From NCBI GenBank assembly GCA_036429605.1, contig CM071591.1:3286001-3350000 (forward strand): DNA of 64,000 nucleotides, given 5' to 3'. The position numbers were made by a program, and so were the translations under genes. The notes under the pieces are model-generated. The model was not told the origin of the DNA, searched no databases, and saw nothing but the letters and a program-made list of their open reading frames with translations. Shown piece after piece: positions 1-12,213 of the stretch; position 1 is the stretch's first letter, and every line of letters starts with the position of its first letter. The stretch is from Cladobotryum mycophilum. Its lineage: Eukaryota > Ascomycota > Sordariomycetes > Hypocreales > Hypocreaceae.

Positions 1-804
1 ATTAGTGAATCAAAAAGGCATATTTGTGCCAGTTTTGGAACATGAAGAAGAAGATGATGATGATGACCGCTTGCATCTTTTTTTTATTATTATTATTATT
101 TTTTTTTACCTCGGCTGTGACATGTATAAACAATGTTATCGAGTATCGATACTGTGTGACCTTGAGATGCCGATAGAGCTGGTAGAGTAGAGAGCTAAGT
201 GTAATCAATAACAATAGCTTGATGCCAAAAAGGTTTATCGATATGCATACGTGAAAGGTTAAACGCCGATGACTCTCTCGGCAGTGAAGAAAGCTAAAAC
301 CAGACAGGTTATGAAGGTATTTAATAGACTTGAAGGAACACGAATACATTGTATAATCTGAAATAATTCAATCGACTATTTGCTCGTCACTTTAAAGTCA
401 CATTACCTTGAGGCGACCAACTTTTTAGGCCTTTGTGCTTTGTGGTGGTGAACGCAACGGGTCACGTGTGTGTGTGTGTGTGTGTTGGAGTTGTTCTTGC
501 CCCATTGACAAAGCCGACCGTACCACGATCTCCTCATCCAACTCAGCCACTTTCTCTTTGATGACTTGGAAATAAAAATTGAAGAAGGATATTTGATTCT
601 TTTTTTATACGACATTCTGTTGCGCTTTATTATTATTGAAGAAGGAAACACGTACAATAGTACGACATCGTCCGCGCGCGTTGGAAGATCGCTAGCAACT
701 GGACCTTTTTTTGGCACTGAGTTACTACAACGCTTTACTCTAAACCCTTGCAACCAACGGCCAACTCGGGCTACACACGTGGGCTTCTTTATCAATCGGT
801 CGAG
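1..804. other. Spacer upstream of H4 variant, no gene seen
   Basis: No coding region could be supported here on either strand. The stretch contains T-rich runs and a GT dinucleotide microsatellite of about 20 bases at 466-485. The last part should hold the promoter of the histone H4 variant that starts at 805. The short open frames in it have no recognisable motif. Confidence 0.5.
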
Positions 805-1783
805 ATGCCTCCTCCTAGTTCTTCGTACCGCGGAGGCCCGTATATGAAAAAGGGCGTGGCCAAAGCGCCCGCCAGCAGTGGAGGGGCCGTCGCTGGCAAA
901 ACTATCCCAGGTGGTGGCAAGTTGGGTCCGAAGCGACACCGGTACGTTGGACTGAACTGAAATTCTTCAACATGTTGGAGATGATGCTAATACACATTGT
1001 GTAGCAAGATCCTGAAGGATAGTGTTCATGGAGTTAGTATGCGCTCCCCTCGGAAAAGAATCCGGATGAAACAATGTTGGTGGGATGCCTTTGCTAATCA
1101 ACTGTTATAATGTTTGTAGCCAAACCTGCTATTCGGTACGTTGAGGAAACCCGAGGGGCATTCGATCGATCGTACGGTGTGCGGGGGCGGAGAAGGGGAA
1201 CGGATGAAACATGTTTTGTGTTACTCGAGATGCTTCTTTTTACTGATACCAGTTTTTTGGCAGACGAATGGCTCGGCGTGGAGGCGTCAAGCGCATCTCT
1301 GGAATGATCTATGAGGAAGTGCGCGGGGCTTTAAAGGCCTATCTTGAGCAGGTATGCAACTCGACTCCTCCAACGGACTATTCTCTGTTGATTTTCTTCC
1401 CTTCTCTTTTTTTTCTTCTTCTCTTCTCTCTACTTCTCTCTTCTTTTCTCTCCTTTTTCTTTCATAATCTCTCTTTGTTTCATTTACTTACCTGTTCATT
1501 TAGGTTCTCTCCAGAGCCGTCATCTATGTCGAGCATCGAAGCGCCAAGACTGTCACTGTTAACGACGTAAGACTCTACTTTTTCTCTCTCTCACAAATCC
1601 ATGCGTTACTGGGCGCTTTATGATTGACACTATTGGCAACAGATCCTGCACAGTCTCCGATCCATGGGACGTACTCTGTACGGCTTCGATACAGACACCT
1701 GGAACGGCGTCGAGGCCAGAAAGCGCCGCGTTGAAGGCCCCAGCCGCGACCGGCCTCACAGACCAGACAGAATCACCATCTAG
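805..1783 (+). CDS. Divergent histone H4 variant (six exons, extended tails)
   Basis: Exons 805-941, 1005-1036, 1120-1135, 1264-1351, 1504-1566 and 1643-1783 join with GT-AG junctions into 158 residues. Canonical H4 has about 102. The histone fold aligns without gaps: GPKRHRKILKD at 41-51, KPAIRRMARRGGVKRISG at 58-75, AKTVT at 105-109 and GRTLYGF at 121-127. Acetylatable H4 lysines 5, 12 and 16 and methylatable lysine 20 are in register (variant 32, 39, 43, 47), but the K8 position is proline and K91 becomes arginine. About 26 extra N-terminal residues and 30 extra basic C-terminal residues replace the usual ends. Canonical fungal H4 genes are nearly invariant and have few introns, so five introns plus this divergence mark it as a variant. 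H4-like variants ('H4v') are known from Neurospora and Fusarium, and this may be an orthologue. A role in specialised chromatin is inference. Confidence 0.93.
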
Positions 1784-2472
1784 AGTAGGCTTTTTTTTTT
1801 TTTTTGCTTTCCCTGTGTTGGGACCATGATTGGTCTCTTTTGTGATCCCTTGGTGGCATTTTTGCTTTTGTTTTTGCTTTGACGGAGTTGGAAAGGAAGA
1901 GCTTGTCTTGATATCATCGCTTGGCTTTTTGCATGTTTACGTCCCCTCCCCACCCTCCTTTGGCAAAAGGTTTTGTGCTTCATATATGATGAAAAAGGGT
2001 TCTATGAAATGCGGCGTCTGGTTATATGATTCCCCCGCCCCTGGAACACACGTTGGTAGTGTACTGCAAAAAGGAATGAGAGATTGGAATGCAAACTAGC
2101 CCCCCTCAAAATATAGGAGGGAAACGGGGGAAAAAAGTTCATAATTTCATATGGGTATCTCGAGTAAACGATTGTGTAACGTGGTATCGTATCCAAAAAA
2201 TCCAGCTGCTCCAAAAATGCACCCCGTTGTAATCCTTATCTTTATGCATGCCATCGTATTCCATCCTCATTGCTCTCGTGATTCCGTCCTTGTTGCTCGT
2301 TATTTCGTACCCATCCATGCATTCGATAATCTCCTCTTCAAGCACATGCCCCATGTTTCCTCTTTAACTAACTGAATTTTCTTTCTTTCCTCCTCCGGGG
2401 AAGGTTTTTTTTTTTTGCTATATCAAAAGTTTCAATCATTTCCACCTTTTATCCTCAAGCCGAGGGGGGAAA
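1784..2472. other. Spacer between convergent genes
   Basis: This lies between the 3' ends of the H4 variant and the GNAT gene on the opposite strand. It is T-rich (runs near 1790 and 2405) and shows no supported coding frame. It most likely holds both 3' untranslated regions. Confidence 0.4.
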
Positions 2473-3201
2473 TCACCTCTTCCTCCTCTTGCTAGTCTCC
2501 CAATCCTCCAACGCATGCTCCAACGCCTTGGCCGCGCGAATCTCATCCCTTCGAAAGGAAGCGTTGAAGATGCCCGGCAGCAACATGACGCTGTTGGCGT
2601 GCTCCTGAGCGAATCCCACCTCTGCATCCTTGCCGCAACGCTCTTTGATCATGCGCACCGCGGCGTCGAGGAGGTCCCTGCCGATCCCCCTGCCGCGGTA
2701 CTCGAGTCTTGTCGTCCACGCCCTGATGACGCCCTTGCCTCCCCTAAGGCTCATGCTGCGGCTCCTCCTCTTGCTTCCGAACGTTGACGGCGGGGAGAAC
2801 CTGGGCTCGAGTCTGACGACCAGCACGCTGACGAGAACGCCAGCATGGCGTGCCCCGAGAAGGAGATCTCCCTCCTGGAGCCAGGACCAGCGCATTTTCT
2901 CGGCTAGGTCGACGTAGCCTCTGGTGAAGTAGCGAATAACGGTGAGATATGTCATTGTGATACCGCATATAAGCAGTAGAGTCAGCCCGGAATCCTTGGT
3001 GGCCAGGTACGAAAACCTATACACCGCAGCCCACGATGCAGCCAGTACCCCCAGGCACACGGGGTGCAACACGAGAGACCTCGCAGCGCGTTGCTTCATC
3101 TGGGCGATGGAGTCGGCGACGAGGTGAAGACCGGCTACTTTGTCGTCCTGGGACTGGAGGGGTTCAAGGGATAGCTCGGGGATGTCGTCGAGGTGCACCA
3201 T
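2473..3201 (-). CDS. Membrane-anchored GNAT-family N-acetyltransferase
   Basis: An uninterrupted frame of 242 residues starting at ATG. Two adjacent hydrophobic segments lie at about 42-64 and 70-92, so the protein probably sits in a membrane as a hairpin. The C-terminal half carries a GNAT acetyl-CoA motif, RLEYRGRGIGRDLLDAA (about 166-182), which fits the R/Q-x-x-G-x-G pyrophosphate-binding loop of motif A. A long basic stretch (SKRRSRSMS) precedes it. The layout of two membrane spans followed by GNAT resembles fungal NAT8-like hypothetical proteins. The substrate cannot be told from sequence. It ends in a basic KRRKR tail. No intron is needed. Family placement is reasonably sure; function is not. 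Confidence 0.75.
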   Translation of the reverse strand: MVHLDDIPELSLEPLQSQDDKVAGLHLVADSIAQMKQRAARSLVLHPVCLGVLAASWAAVYRFSYLATKDSGLTLLLICGITMTYLTVIRYFTRGYVDLAEKMRWSWLQEGDLLLGARHAGVLVSVLVVRLEPRFSPPSTFGSKRRSRSMSLRGGKGVIRAWTTRLEYRGRGIGRDLLDAAVRMIKERCGKDAEVGFAQEHANSVMLLPGIFNASFRRDEIRAAKALEHALEDWETSKRRKR

Positions 3202-4915
3202 GGGGGCGGTTGCGCCGAGGGGTGAGGGGGACAGAGGGGTGGGAGGAGCCGGAGGAGCGAACCATGGATCGAGGAGGGGGTGGGTGGGTTAGATGACATT
3301 GGGGATGAGGGACTGAGAGCGAGATTTGCTCTGAGAAAGGTGAAGAAGGCTGTGAAATAAAGTCAGCTTATGATTTCTGATGAGTGTATAGTAACAGTGA
3401 GATGTGCGTAGTGTAGTGAGGTCAAAGTAGGGGTGAGTGAGAGAGTGGGAGAGCGTATCCGTCTCCTCACGGATCCCAGATATTGTTGGACAAAATCATT
3501 TCTCTCTTTCTGTCTCCCTCTCTCAAGATTGTATAGAATAGTTGATGTGGTTAATGTGAATAAATCAATATCAACTCACCAGCACTCGTCTTCAGACCCT
3601 GAACAACTCTCACACCATCCACGACCGAGGCGGAACCGCATTTGGCGAGATCCAATTCCCGCACACCACCCACAAAACGATGAGCGTCATGCATCATGTC
3701 TTCATTTATCCAAGACTCTCTTTTTTCCTCTTTTTCTCCTTCTTCTTCTTCTTCTTCTTTTTTCTCTTCCTCTTTTTCCTCTTTCAGTTTCCAACGCCGG
3801 ATTCAAATCCAGATCCAGTAGTAGGTAAGCCCAAAACAGAACGAAGAAAATAAATAAATAAAAATTTGTTCGAATCGGGTAAAATTGTTATAAAATTAAG
3901 CGCTGTCAGATCTTGTGGGCAGAGCGAGCCGCGTTTGTTTTAGGATGGATATTGAATGGATGTATGGATAATAAGTTGAGAGAGTTTAGCCGCCACTGTG
4001 GGAAACACAGAGAGAAAAAATTATCATGAAAATGGAAGGTCAAGTTTTTGTTTTGAGGCTCCAGGCCTTTAAAGGGTTTGATGGGATGGATGGAACTTGG
4101 GAAGAAACTTGAGGGGGTCTGTGTGTGTTTAGAGTATGTAGATCGACTAATCAGACTCTAGGCATTAAAGAGCAAAGATAGATGGTGCAGCGGGAATTTC
4201 TGGTCAGGCTGTTGTTGGCCGGGTAGTGAAAAGGGCGCTGTAGAAGTACTTGTAGTCCAGTGCGTAACGAGGACGCTTTAGCGGTTGGAGCACTGATATG
4301 GAGGCGCTGAGTCGCCCTCGCCCTGGCTAGCAGAGGGCTGGACCGTTGAATGTAGCCGGAGCACTGAGACAGCACTGGAGACACCCGACACCGTTGGGAA
4401 TGGTTGTGCGTGTCACTGGAGGTCTCACTGGAGGTCGGGTGTTTAAAAGGGCGTAAAGAAGAGACAAAAAGTGGGAATGAGAGAAATTAAATACACCGAA
4501 AAATGTGAAGAAAGAAGAGGAAGAAGAAGAAGAAGAAGAGGAAGAAGAGTTTTTCAGTTATGATATGATATGTGATGTCCAAGAAAATTTATTCTCTCTT
4601 TTTTCTTTCCTTCTCTCTCACACTTCGGCATAAGAGTTGAAAAAGGGTAAGAGAATGAGCAGATCAGAATACGTGCATATATGAATGTAGGGATGAATGG
4701 ATGGGGATAACCGGAAGACCCGAGGTCAGAGAGATAAAAAAGGATAATCCAGCAAATCAGATTGAGCAAAAGGTGGTAGTGACCTGTAAAACGTCTAAGC
4801 CGGCGTGTTTGTTTTTTTCCTTTTCTTTTCTAGGCCCCGTCTTGTCTTGCTGTTGCATGATCTGCGAAGCCATCAGCGAGAGTTTAAGGGGGCGGCGTCG
4901 ACGATGCGTATGCTA

Positions 4916-4924
4916 TACTCCGTA
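4916..4924. repeat. TACTCCGTA 9-mer (copy 1)
   Basis: Exact copy of a 9-base motif that recurs, in either orientation, in intergenic DNA of this window (also at 23362-23370, 35421-35429 and 59543-59551). Its function is not known from the sequence. Confidence 0.5.
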
Positions 4925-5214
4925 GTGAGAGGGGGTTTGAGAGTTGGGCATCAGATCCACGGTTGGTTGGCTGTCAGGGCGCTGAAGACAACGAACGAAC
5001 GAACGAACGAACGGAGGACATGGATGCTTGCCTTGCATAGGTTGGCATCGATAAAAAAGCAGAGAATGATCGGCTTGGATCGCGTCATTCGTGAGACGAC
5101 GGCATGCGCTGCACTACACTGCACTGCAATGCACTCTCTTTCGCTTCTGCCGGCATAGAGGGAGGACTTGCGCGTATCTTTTTCTTCTCCTCTCTTTCAT
5201 GATACCCTGTCGAG

Positions 5215-5250
5215 TCCACATCCACATCCACATCCACATCCACATCCACA
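5215..5250. repeat. TCCACA hexamer microsatellite, 6 copies
   Basis: Six perfect tandem copies of TCCACA lie in a gene-free region. A 6-base unit leaves a reading frame open on both strands, which explains the spurious His-Pro and Met-Trp repeat frames seen there. Confidence 0.9.
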
Positions 5251-7214
5251 TGCTTGTGACATCTCTCGTCAACTTGCAGAGACGTGTGTGTTGCTTCTTT
5301 GTTGTCCCCCTCCCCTCCATCAACATGAAGCTAATAGCCTCCGTCTGAAAACTCCAAACCTCGGGGGTGTGCGCTACTGAATTCTTTCTCCACCCTCGGT
5401 CCATTGTTAATATGTGTGTGCGTTTTGCGCTTTTTTTTCTCTTTCCCTCTTTCGCTAACACCACGGAAACCTCCATTGACTAGCAAACGGTTGCCCCCAA
5501 ACCTCCTTCAGCTCGGCCCGGCAGGGAAACACATCTAGACTAATGAGGAATTGGATGGGAACCGAAAACAACACCGGGTGCGTGTGCATGTGCGTGTGCG
5601 TATGACACCATGCGTAGGTGGAAGTAGATAGTAGATGGTCTCTTTGCGACGGGGGTGGTTGGTTGGCTGGCTGGCTGGCTGGCTGGTTAGTTAGTGAGAG
5701 GGAAGAGGAGAATGAGGAGAAGGAGGCTGCTCTAGAATTCTCGGAACAGCCATGTTTGTTGATAAGATAAGGGGGATTCACGATGAGCCAATGGAAAAGC
5801 TGAATCTACAAGATACATGAATACATGAATACTTAAATACATGAACAGTCTGTTATCGAAGCGAACCAACAACTAACACGGAAGGAACCCCCTGCCTTTC
5901 TAGGCGTGTCATGTTCGATGCGCCACTTTGTGCCAAAAAGAGCCCTGGAGGAGCTTTCCGATATGATACATGACCAAGCATACACCAAACACCAAGTCTT
6001 CCATCTTCTATCAAACGCCCTGCAGGACAACCCTGCTTTGCGTCCCTCATTGCGGAGTCCTCCGTTGAATGTTGCAATCGTGGGGTAATGCATCATGTGT
6101 TATGGTATCTACCTCCTACTAACCACTTACGCACCTTAGTAGGCACGGCAGGGCATGGCATGGCATGGTATGGTATGACTATCACCTACGCGGGGCAATA
6201 AGCATATCTAAATGGAACACACACATCCATATCTACTATCTACTACTACTAGGTAAGTATTTATCTATCAGATAAGAACCATGGCCAGCACATTAACCCT
6301 ATATCAGTGTCAATATCAATCAATATCAATCAATCAATCAACATCACCATGTTGCAGATTAATTCAACCCAGCCTCTCTAGACCACATCAATACCTCTCC
6401 CACCAACACACCAACACACCATCCCATCACCCATCACCCAGCACTAGGAGACACTAAACCATCTCCAGCCTGCTCACACCATATCATATCACATCATATC
6501 AAGTCATTCGTCTACAGTACATACACCCCAGAACCTTGATAACCGCCCGTGGCTGATGCATGACCAAAACATAACCCTTACCAGTTACAACCACAAGCAA
6601 ACGACAAACGACCAAAAAAACAATCTGAGCGCTTTTGAGCATGTCAGAGCCCGTTTCGGTTCTCTCCATCCCTCTCCCATCTCATACCGCTGCCGCCGCC
6701 GCCGTCACCCGTCCTTGCATGATGCCCCCCATACCTCCTCTCTTACAGAACCCTAAAGTCTCCCTACCTTCACTTGCTAACGTTAGCGACATACGCGGCC
6801 ATACGTAACGCATGTATGTCTTTCACCACATTCGTGAGATGTGAACCCTGTCTCTCCCTCAGCTCTTCGGGACAAGACGTTGCAACAGAATAAGCTGAAA
6901 TGGAAATCACCATCATCTGGTCCGAATTATTCAGCTTCAACTCATCTTCGGCCTAGTGGCTCGGCAACCACATCCGCATACTACCACGCATGTTGACACC
7001 CCTTACCCTTCTACAATGAGCTGACAAAAGTCCGCACTCATGGATCCGCGGTAGTGTTAGGGAAGAGTGAGCGCAGACTTTTGTCAAATATGTACTGCAT
7101 TTCACATCCTACACCGAGACATCTTCACATACGTAATTCATGTTTCACTTCAACATCAGCCACCATACCCGGCTCTCTCACTCAAACCCCCTTTGCTGCA
7201 TTCCATTCCACATC

Positions 7215-10200
7215 TCACGGAACTTCCCTCCCTCCCCCCTTGTCTAACAGCTCTTCGGGTTTCCCCACTTCCACCATCCTACCCCGATCCAACACCACGA
7301 CCGTATCAAACTTTGCAACGGTATTTAGCCTGTGGACGACCGAAACGATAGTGTGTCCCCGGAATTCTTCCTCCAGCACCCGGACCATGACGTCTTCGGT
7401 GGGCCGGTCTACGGCGCTCATGGCTTCGTCTAGAACGAGGATCGCGCTCGAGTCCTTGCGCAGGACGGCTCTTGCAAGGCACAAGAGTTGTTTCTGGCCT
7501 TGTGAGAGACCTAGATCAGAGACATTCGTGTCCAGGCCTCCGTGTAGTGATGCTATTCCCGCCCAGAGCTCCACCTTTTTCAAGACTCTGATGATTTCGT
7601 CATCTGACATGTCCGTAGAGAACCGCCCGGCAGTGCTACCGGGAAACAAGTTGGATCGCAGCGTGCCTGGAAACAGCATGGCCTCCTGCGGTACTGCAAT
7701 CAGCCGCTGGCGGAGATGATTTTGGGCGACGTGCGAAATGTCTACTCCATCAATGGATATTGCTCCGGCGTCTAGATCAAGTAGCCTGAACAAGACCGAG
7801 ATCAGCGATGACTTACCGCTCCCCGTTCGACCACAGATAGCCACCTTTTCTCCTGGCTTAATGGTCAGCGTTAGCCCATCAAGCGCTTTGCTCGTCTCTT
7901 CCCCGGACGAATATGATGCAAATACATCCTTGAATTCAATCTGTCCCTGCAATGGCCAAGATGCGGGCGGTTCCTCTGGTTGTTTAGGGGTACCTCCGCA
8001 GGCGTCGTGGTCTCCAGCTCCCTTAGCCGAGATATGGCACCCAGAGACGTCTCCAGAGATGTCCACGAGGAAATAAGATCCGCCAGAGATGAACTCAGAC
8101 CCAGCACCTGAGTCAGCGCAAGGGCCATAGCACCGGCACTCGTTGCGTTCGGTGTCACAACAGCAAATATAACCAAAAGCACGCCTGTCGCTGCAACGAA
8201 AAGGTCAAGCACCAAGGTAAGCCACCTATGGATGCAAAAGAGCAGGTAGTGCGGCTTCTGACAAGCATTGAGTAGTCTGAGCCCTGACTCTTGGAAAACA
8301 GACTGCCATCCAAATGCTCGAATCGTGGATAGTCCATCAAGTGTTTCCAAAACATGAGTGTGAAGAGGCGCCGTGGCCTGAAGATCTAATTGTCGCAGCT
8401 GGCGAGATGTTCTCAGGTAAAACTTTTGCAAACAGTAGAAGAAAATGAGGGACAGGGGCAGGACTGCGCCTAGGTATTTGGCTCCCATTAAGACGAGCAA
8501 GGCTTCGCCAACGCAAGAGAGAAATCCTAAAGGAGAGAAAAGAAGAGAGAGAGAGAGTCAGTTACACCTTTTTCCTAGATGGCTTCTTATTCCTACCTGA
8601 GAATGTCTGGTAAAACGCAGTCGGGAGGTCTGAATCGACAAGTGTCATATCCTTGCTAAACCTACCCAACTGTTAGAACTTGGCTGGGAAGAATAGGAAA
8701 GGGATAAGTTGCCTGTTGGTAAGATCACCTGATTTCGTCGATACAAAAAAGGACATGGGTGCTCTAAAAACGAGTTAACATCGAACGACATCTCGTCAAT
8801 GGAGAAGAAAACTTACCTCATCACCGTGTTCAACAAGATTGCATGTAGATTCTGAGCCGACCTAGGCAACACCTTGACAAACATGACCCTACTCTGTCAG
8901 ATCCCGAGCAGTCAGAATGGCATTAGAGTAACTCACCAAACATCAACGGCCAAGAATAGCAAGCCGAGGGTCGCAATCATGGCGTATATGCCCATGTACA
9001 TTCCAACATTGCTGGCTTTGCCTGTATCGTTTGCCTCTGACCAGATTCGCAACCAGACATCTACATGCCATCATTAGAACCTAGACTCAGAGTATGGATA
9101 TAATAGGTAAGAGATGTACCTTGGAAAATGTGGAAGAATGTGCTCAAAATACCAGACAGCACAAACAGCAAACCGCGTCGCCAACCAATGGACTGGAAGT
9201 AGTATAGATACAGCGAAGCGTCTCCCTGGCTATTGAGGGTGTCATCTACTTCGTCATCCGTGGCTTCTTCTTCATGGGGCTTGTATTGCTGTGTCTCGAA
9301 AGAATCTTGGGATGCATCTGCACCCTTGGTGGAATTCCTCTCATTGGATAAAGGTAAAAGTGCCTGCATCTGTGGGCTAGTTCTCAAGGTGCCGAAAACT
9401 CCCTTTTGCGCAATATGCCCATCGTCTCCAAGCAGGATCACATCTTCTGAATCATCTAGATGGCCCACTGGGTGCCCATAGTCAGCCAAACTCCAAATAT
9501 GGAACCTACATTGCGGAACTCACAAGAATGCGTAGCCAGAATGACTGCGATTCCATGCTGGCGCAACAATCCTGCACGGCCAAACACCTGATCCCAAACA
9601 TGACGCTGAGTAGTCCAGTCCAAGCCGCTTAGAATGTCGTCGATAATCATAAGACGCCTCCTCGCGTATACTGCTCGCGCCAGTGCCTAGAATCTTCTAG
9701 TTAGAAATTGCCGTGTAGGGCAACCTTTGTCACTTACTACTCGTTGCTTCTGACCTCCACTCAGGGACGAGCCTTTGCTGCCGACCACGGAGAGATCTCC
9801 CGCTGGAAACCGCGAGAAGTCCCTTTCTAGAGCGCAAGCCCTTACAACTGTTCTGTACCACTGCTCATCCATCTCAGATTGACCCAAGATGTTTTGTCGG
9901 ATACTCGAGTTCATCAACCAAGATGTTTGGGCGCAGTAAGCCGCACCGCCAGCAAAAGTCTTGAGGCGTCCGGTAGTGACGAGTTGGCCCAGAAGCCCCC
10001 GTATCAGAGTGGTCTTTCCTGACCCAACTTTTCCAGCAATGACCGTCATCGATCCGGGCAGAATAGAAATGTTTATATCTCGCAGGATGGGCTCGTCGCT
10101 CTCCTTTATTCTGAAACTCACATTTTCCGCAACGATGAGCGCCTGTGTGGAATCCCCTCGTCGAAAGGTAGACAGCTCAATCTCATCGTTGCCGCCACGC

Positions 10201-12213
10201 ACACTACCCGCCCCGCCAGTACAATGATTAAACTCATTTGTACATTCAGTTTCTTCGATAAACGTCTGGATTCTCTCGAAGCAGCCCAGAGAACTGAACA
10301 GACCCGGGATGGAGTAAAGCAGCCCTGCAAGAGGCTCCATTATGAGCCCGATAATTGCCAATGATGTGAAAACAGTAGCAACAGAGAGGTCTTTGGTCCC
10401 CCCGAGATGTGGTGCTGCCGTGGCAAGGCCAAACGTAGCAACCGGCACAAGCCTTGGGGCCGTGTTTCCTATGGCATGTAAACACGCAAGTTTTTACTAG
10501 GAAAAAAAATCCCATACTTACCCAGTACGTTCATCAGTACAATCAGAATACGAAATTTCTTGGAGAGATCAAGCTCCTTTACTCTGAGGGCTTGGATGGC
10601 ATCCCTCCAAGAATCACTCAGGCCGAGCATCTTCACCTCTTTGACGGAGCCGAGAACATTGGTCGTAATGGAGACTCGTTCCCCGATTGCTCCGAACCAA
10701 GCCTTTGCCGCCGGGCCTATAAACTTGGATAGTCTCCCCATGGCAAGTGTACATACTGTTGGAGATATTAGAAAAAAATCGAAAAAGAAAATCAAGGATC
10801 CAAGATTGCACTTACCAATGACGACGATTGCAGGAGTAATACAGCCAAGACCTAGTTGTCTTTCGAGAAGGTACATGGCAAGCCCTAGCTCCAAAGGAGC
10901 TGCCCATACGTCGTGAACATTTTCAAACGCACTGCTAATCTTGCTCACGTCTGCAGTTATCAAGGTGAGAGCACCAGAACCATCGGCCAAAGCACCAAGG
11001 TTCGTGCTTTGCGCAAGGACAAGGGACGTCAGAGCACCCCGGATCATGGTGAGAGAACGAAAGACTTTATGCTGATAAAATCCGGTTGACAGCTACCACT
11101 CGCAGGTTAATGTCCACGTGGTTACAATTTCAACAACAAAAGAGGTACTCACAGCTGTGCCTATGTATACCAATGCAGTAGCACCAATCAAGCTGTACCC
11201 AATAGCCTTGGGATCAGCTCCGTTGCCGCCTTGGCGCTGAACATACTTGATGATGCGATTCATCAAGAACGGCTGAGAAAACTTGAAGCCAACCAAGCAC
11301 AGACGGGGGACTATGCCGACAAGTAATGCTCCCTTGATAGAATGAAGCAGGGAAAATACAAGTGCGTATTTACCTCCCGACCTGCGTCGGGTCCATTGAG
11401 CCTGCAGACGGTGCAGCAGTATCCCGGAACCCAGTTCTTGGTCGGTGTCATATAGAGATGCTAGGGACAAACTTGCCCTGAATCCTCTGACTAGGAAATC
11501 GTTCAGCCACCAGAATAGACTTCTGCTGATGATGCCGCTGGTAGATTCTGGATTCAATGACCTCCATTGCCGAAACAACAGGTGACGTTTACCTTGCATC
11601 TCAAGGATGAACAGGGTCAACTTCGACGCCAACATGGCTGAGAACACGGTTGCCAGGCCTTGAGGATTTCCAAGAAGCCATAGAGTGCGGCATTGAACAG
11701 TATCAAACGCAATAGCGACTACAAGGTAGATTGATATAACGGCGGATGGCCTAGCAGAGCGGCTATGTTCCATGTAGCTCAACCCGCACAACGCCAGAGC
11801 CCCGACAAAGTTGAGACCCGACGCCGCAACGGATACATGTTTTACTTCACTGCCTTGTCGAAGCTTTGTCCATTGAACCAGAAGACCAAGTTGCAGCGCA
11901 CCAAATACAATGCAAGCAGCCTATCGTCGGTTACTTTGCCGCGCACATGGGGGGTTCGCGCATGAGGATGATTGACACTTACAAGCTTAGAAAACGCAAG
12001 CGAATTGACGAGAGCCTTGCGTTTCTGCTGAGATAATTGCAGCACGCGCAGAGGCAGCACCAAGAGAAGAAGCGCAGAAGGGCCAATTGCGAGAACGGAC
12101 TGTTGGAACAACAGGGTGAAGTCGAATCTCCTCTCGCAGTCGTATACAAAAGGGCCGAATGAGTCGTCACACCTCCAAGTCTCGGTTAGGTTTCCGTGAT
12201 CGGCAGAAGCCAT
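7215..12213 (-). CDS. ABCC-type (MRP-like) ABC transporter, 13 exons
   Basis: Exons (5' to 3' on this strand): 12213-11983, 11920-11153, 11092-10816, 10755-10522, 10468-9738, 9686-9524, 9467-9120, 9060-8937, 8888-8817, 8763-8713, 8661-8597, 8526-7994 and 7946-7215, giving 1442 residues, a normal length for a fungal full-size ABCC exporter. The N-terminus CDDSFGP, then a hydrophobic TMD0, is typical of fungal MRP-like proteins. NBD1 has Walker A GKVGSGKTT, signature LSGGQKQR and a degenerate Walker B ending IIDD (Asp where Glu is usual), as in many ABCC NBD1s. NBD2 has Walker A GRTGSGKSS, signature LSQGQKQ and Walker B LVLDE. It should be an ATP-driven membrane exporter of organic anions, conjugates or metabolites; the substrate is unknown. 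Two oddities: the intron at 8712-8662 appears to be GC-AG, and the junction near 7947-7993 before NBD2 needs a 47-base intron or else hides a frameshift. No biosynthetic cluster is evident nearby. Confidence 0.88.

Larger units (their letters stand above)
3202..7214. other. 4-kb repeat-rich spacer, no gene supported
   Basis: Several open frames of 60-130 codons occur but none has a recognisable domain, splice-consistent partner or codon pattern like the neighbouring genes. The stretch holds pyrimidine tracts (about 3490-3790), a GAA-type purine tract (about 4515-4550), an ACGA tetramer run (about 4990-5013), a TCCACA hexamer array (5215-5250) and a GGCT/GGTT run (about 5655-5695). The right part may be the 3' flank of the ABC transporter gene. 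Confidence 0.4.

Noticed and set aside
3780..3880. B-box-like strings (GATTCAAATCC near 3793, GTTCGAATCGG near 3868)
   Set aside because: No matching A box or acceptor stem, so not tRNA genes.
4151..4450. GC-richer segment with a 77-codon minus frame
   Set aside because: Looked at as a possible tRNA/ncRNA or exon. No A and B boxes, no cloverleaf and no protein motif.
5833..6096. Short frames on both strands near 5.9 kb
   Set aside because: Both strands are open over the same bases and no conserved motif is present.
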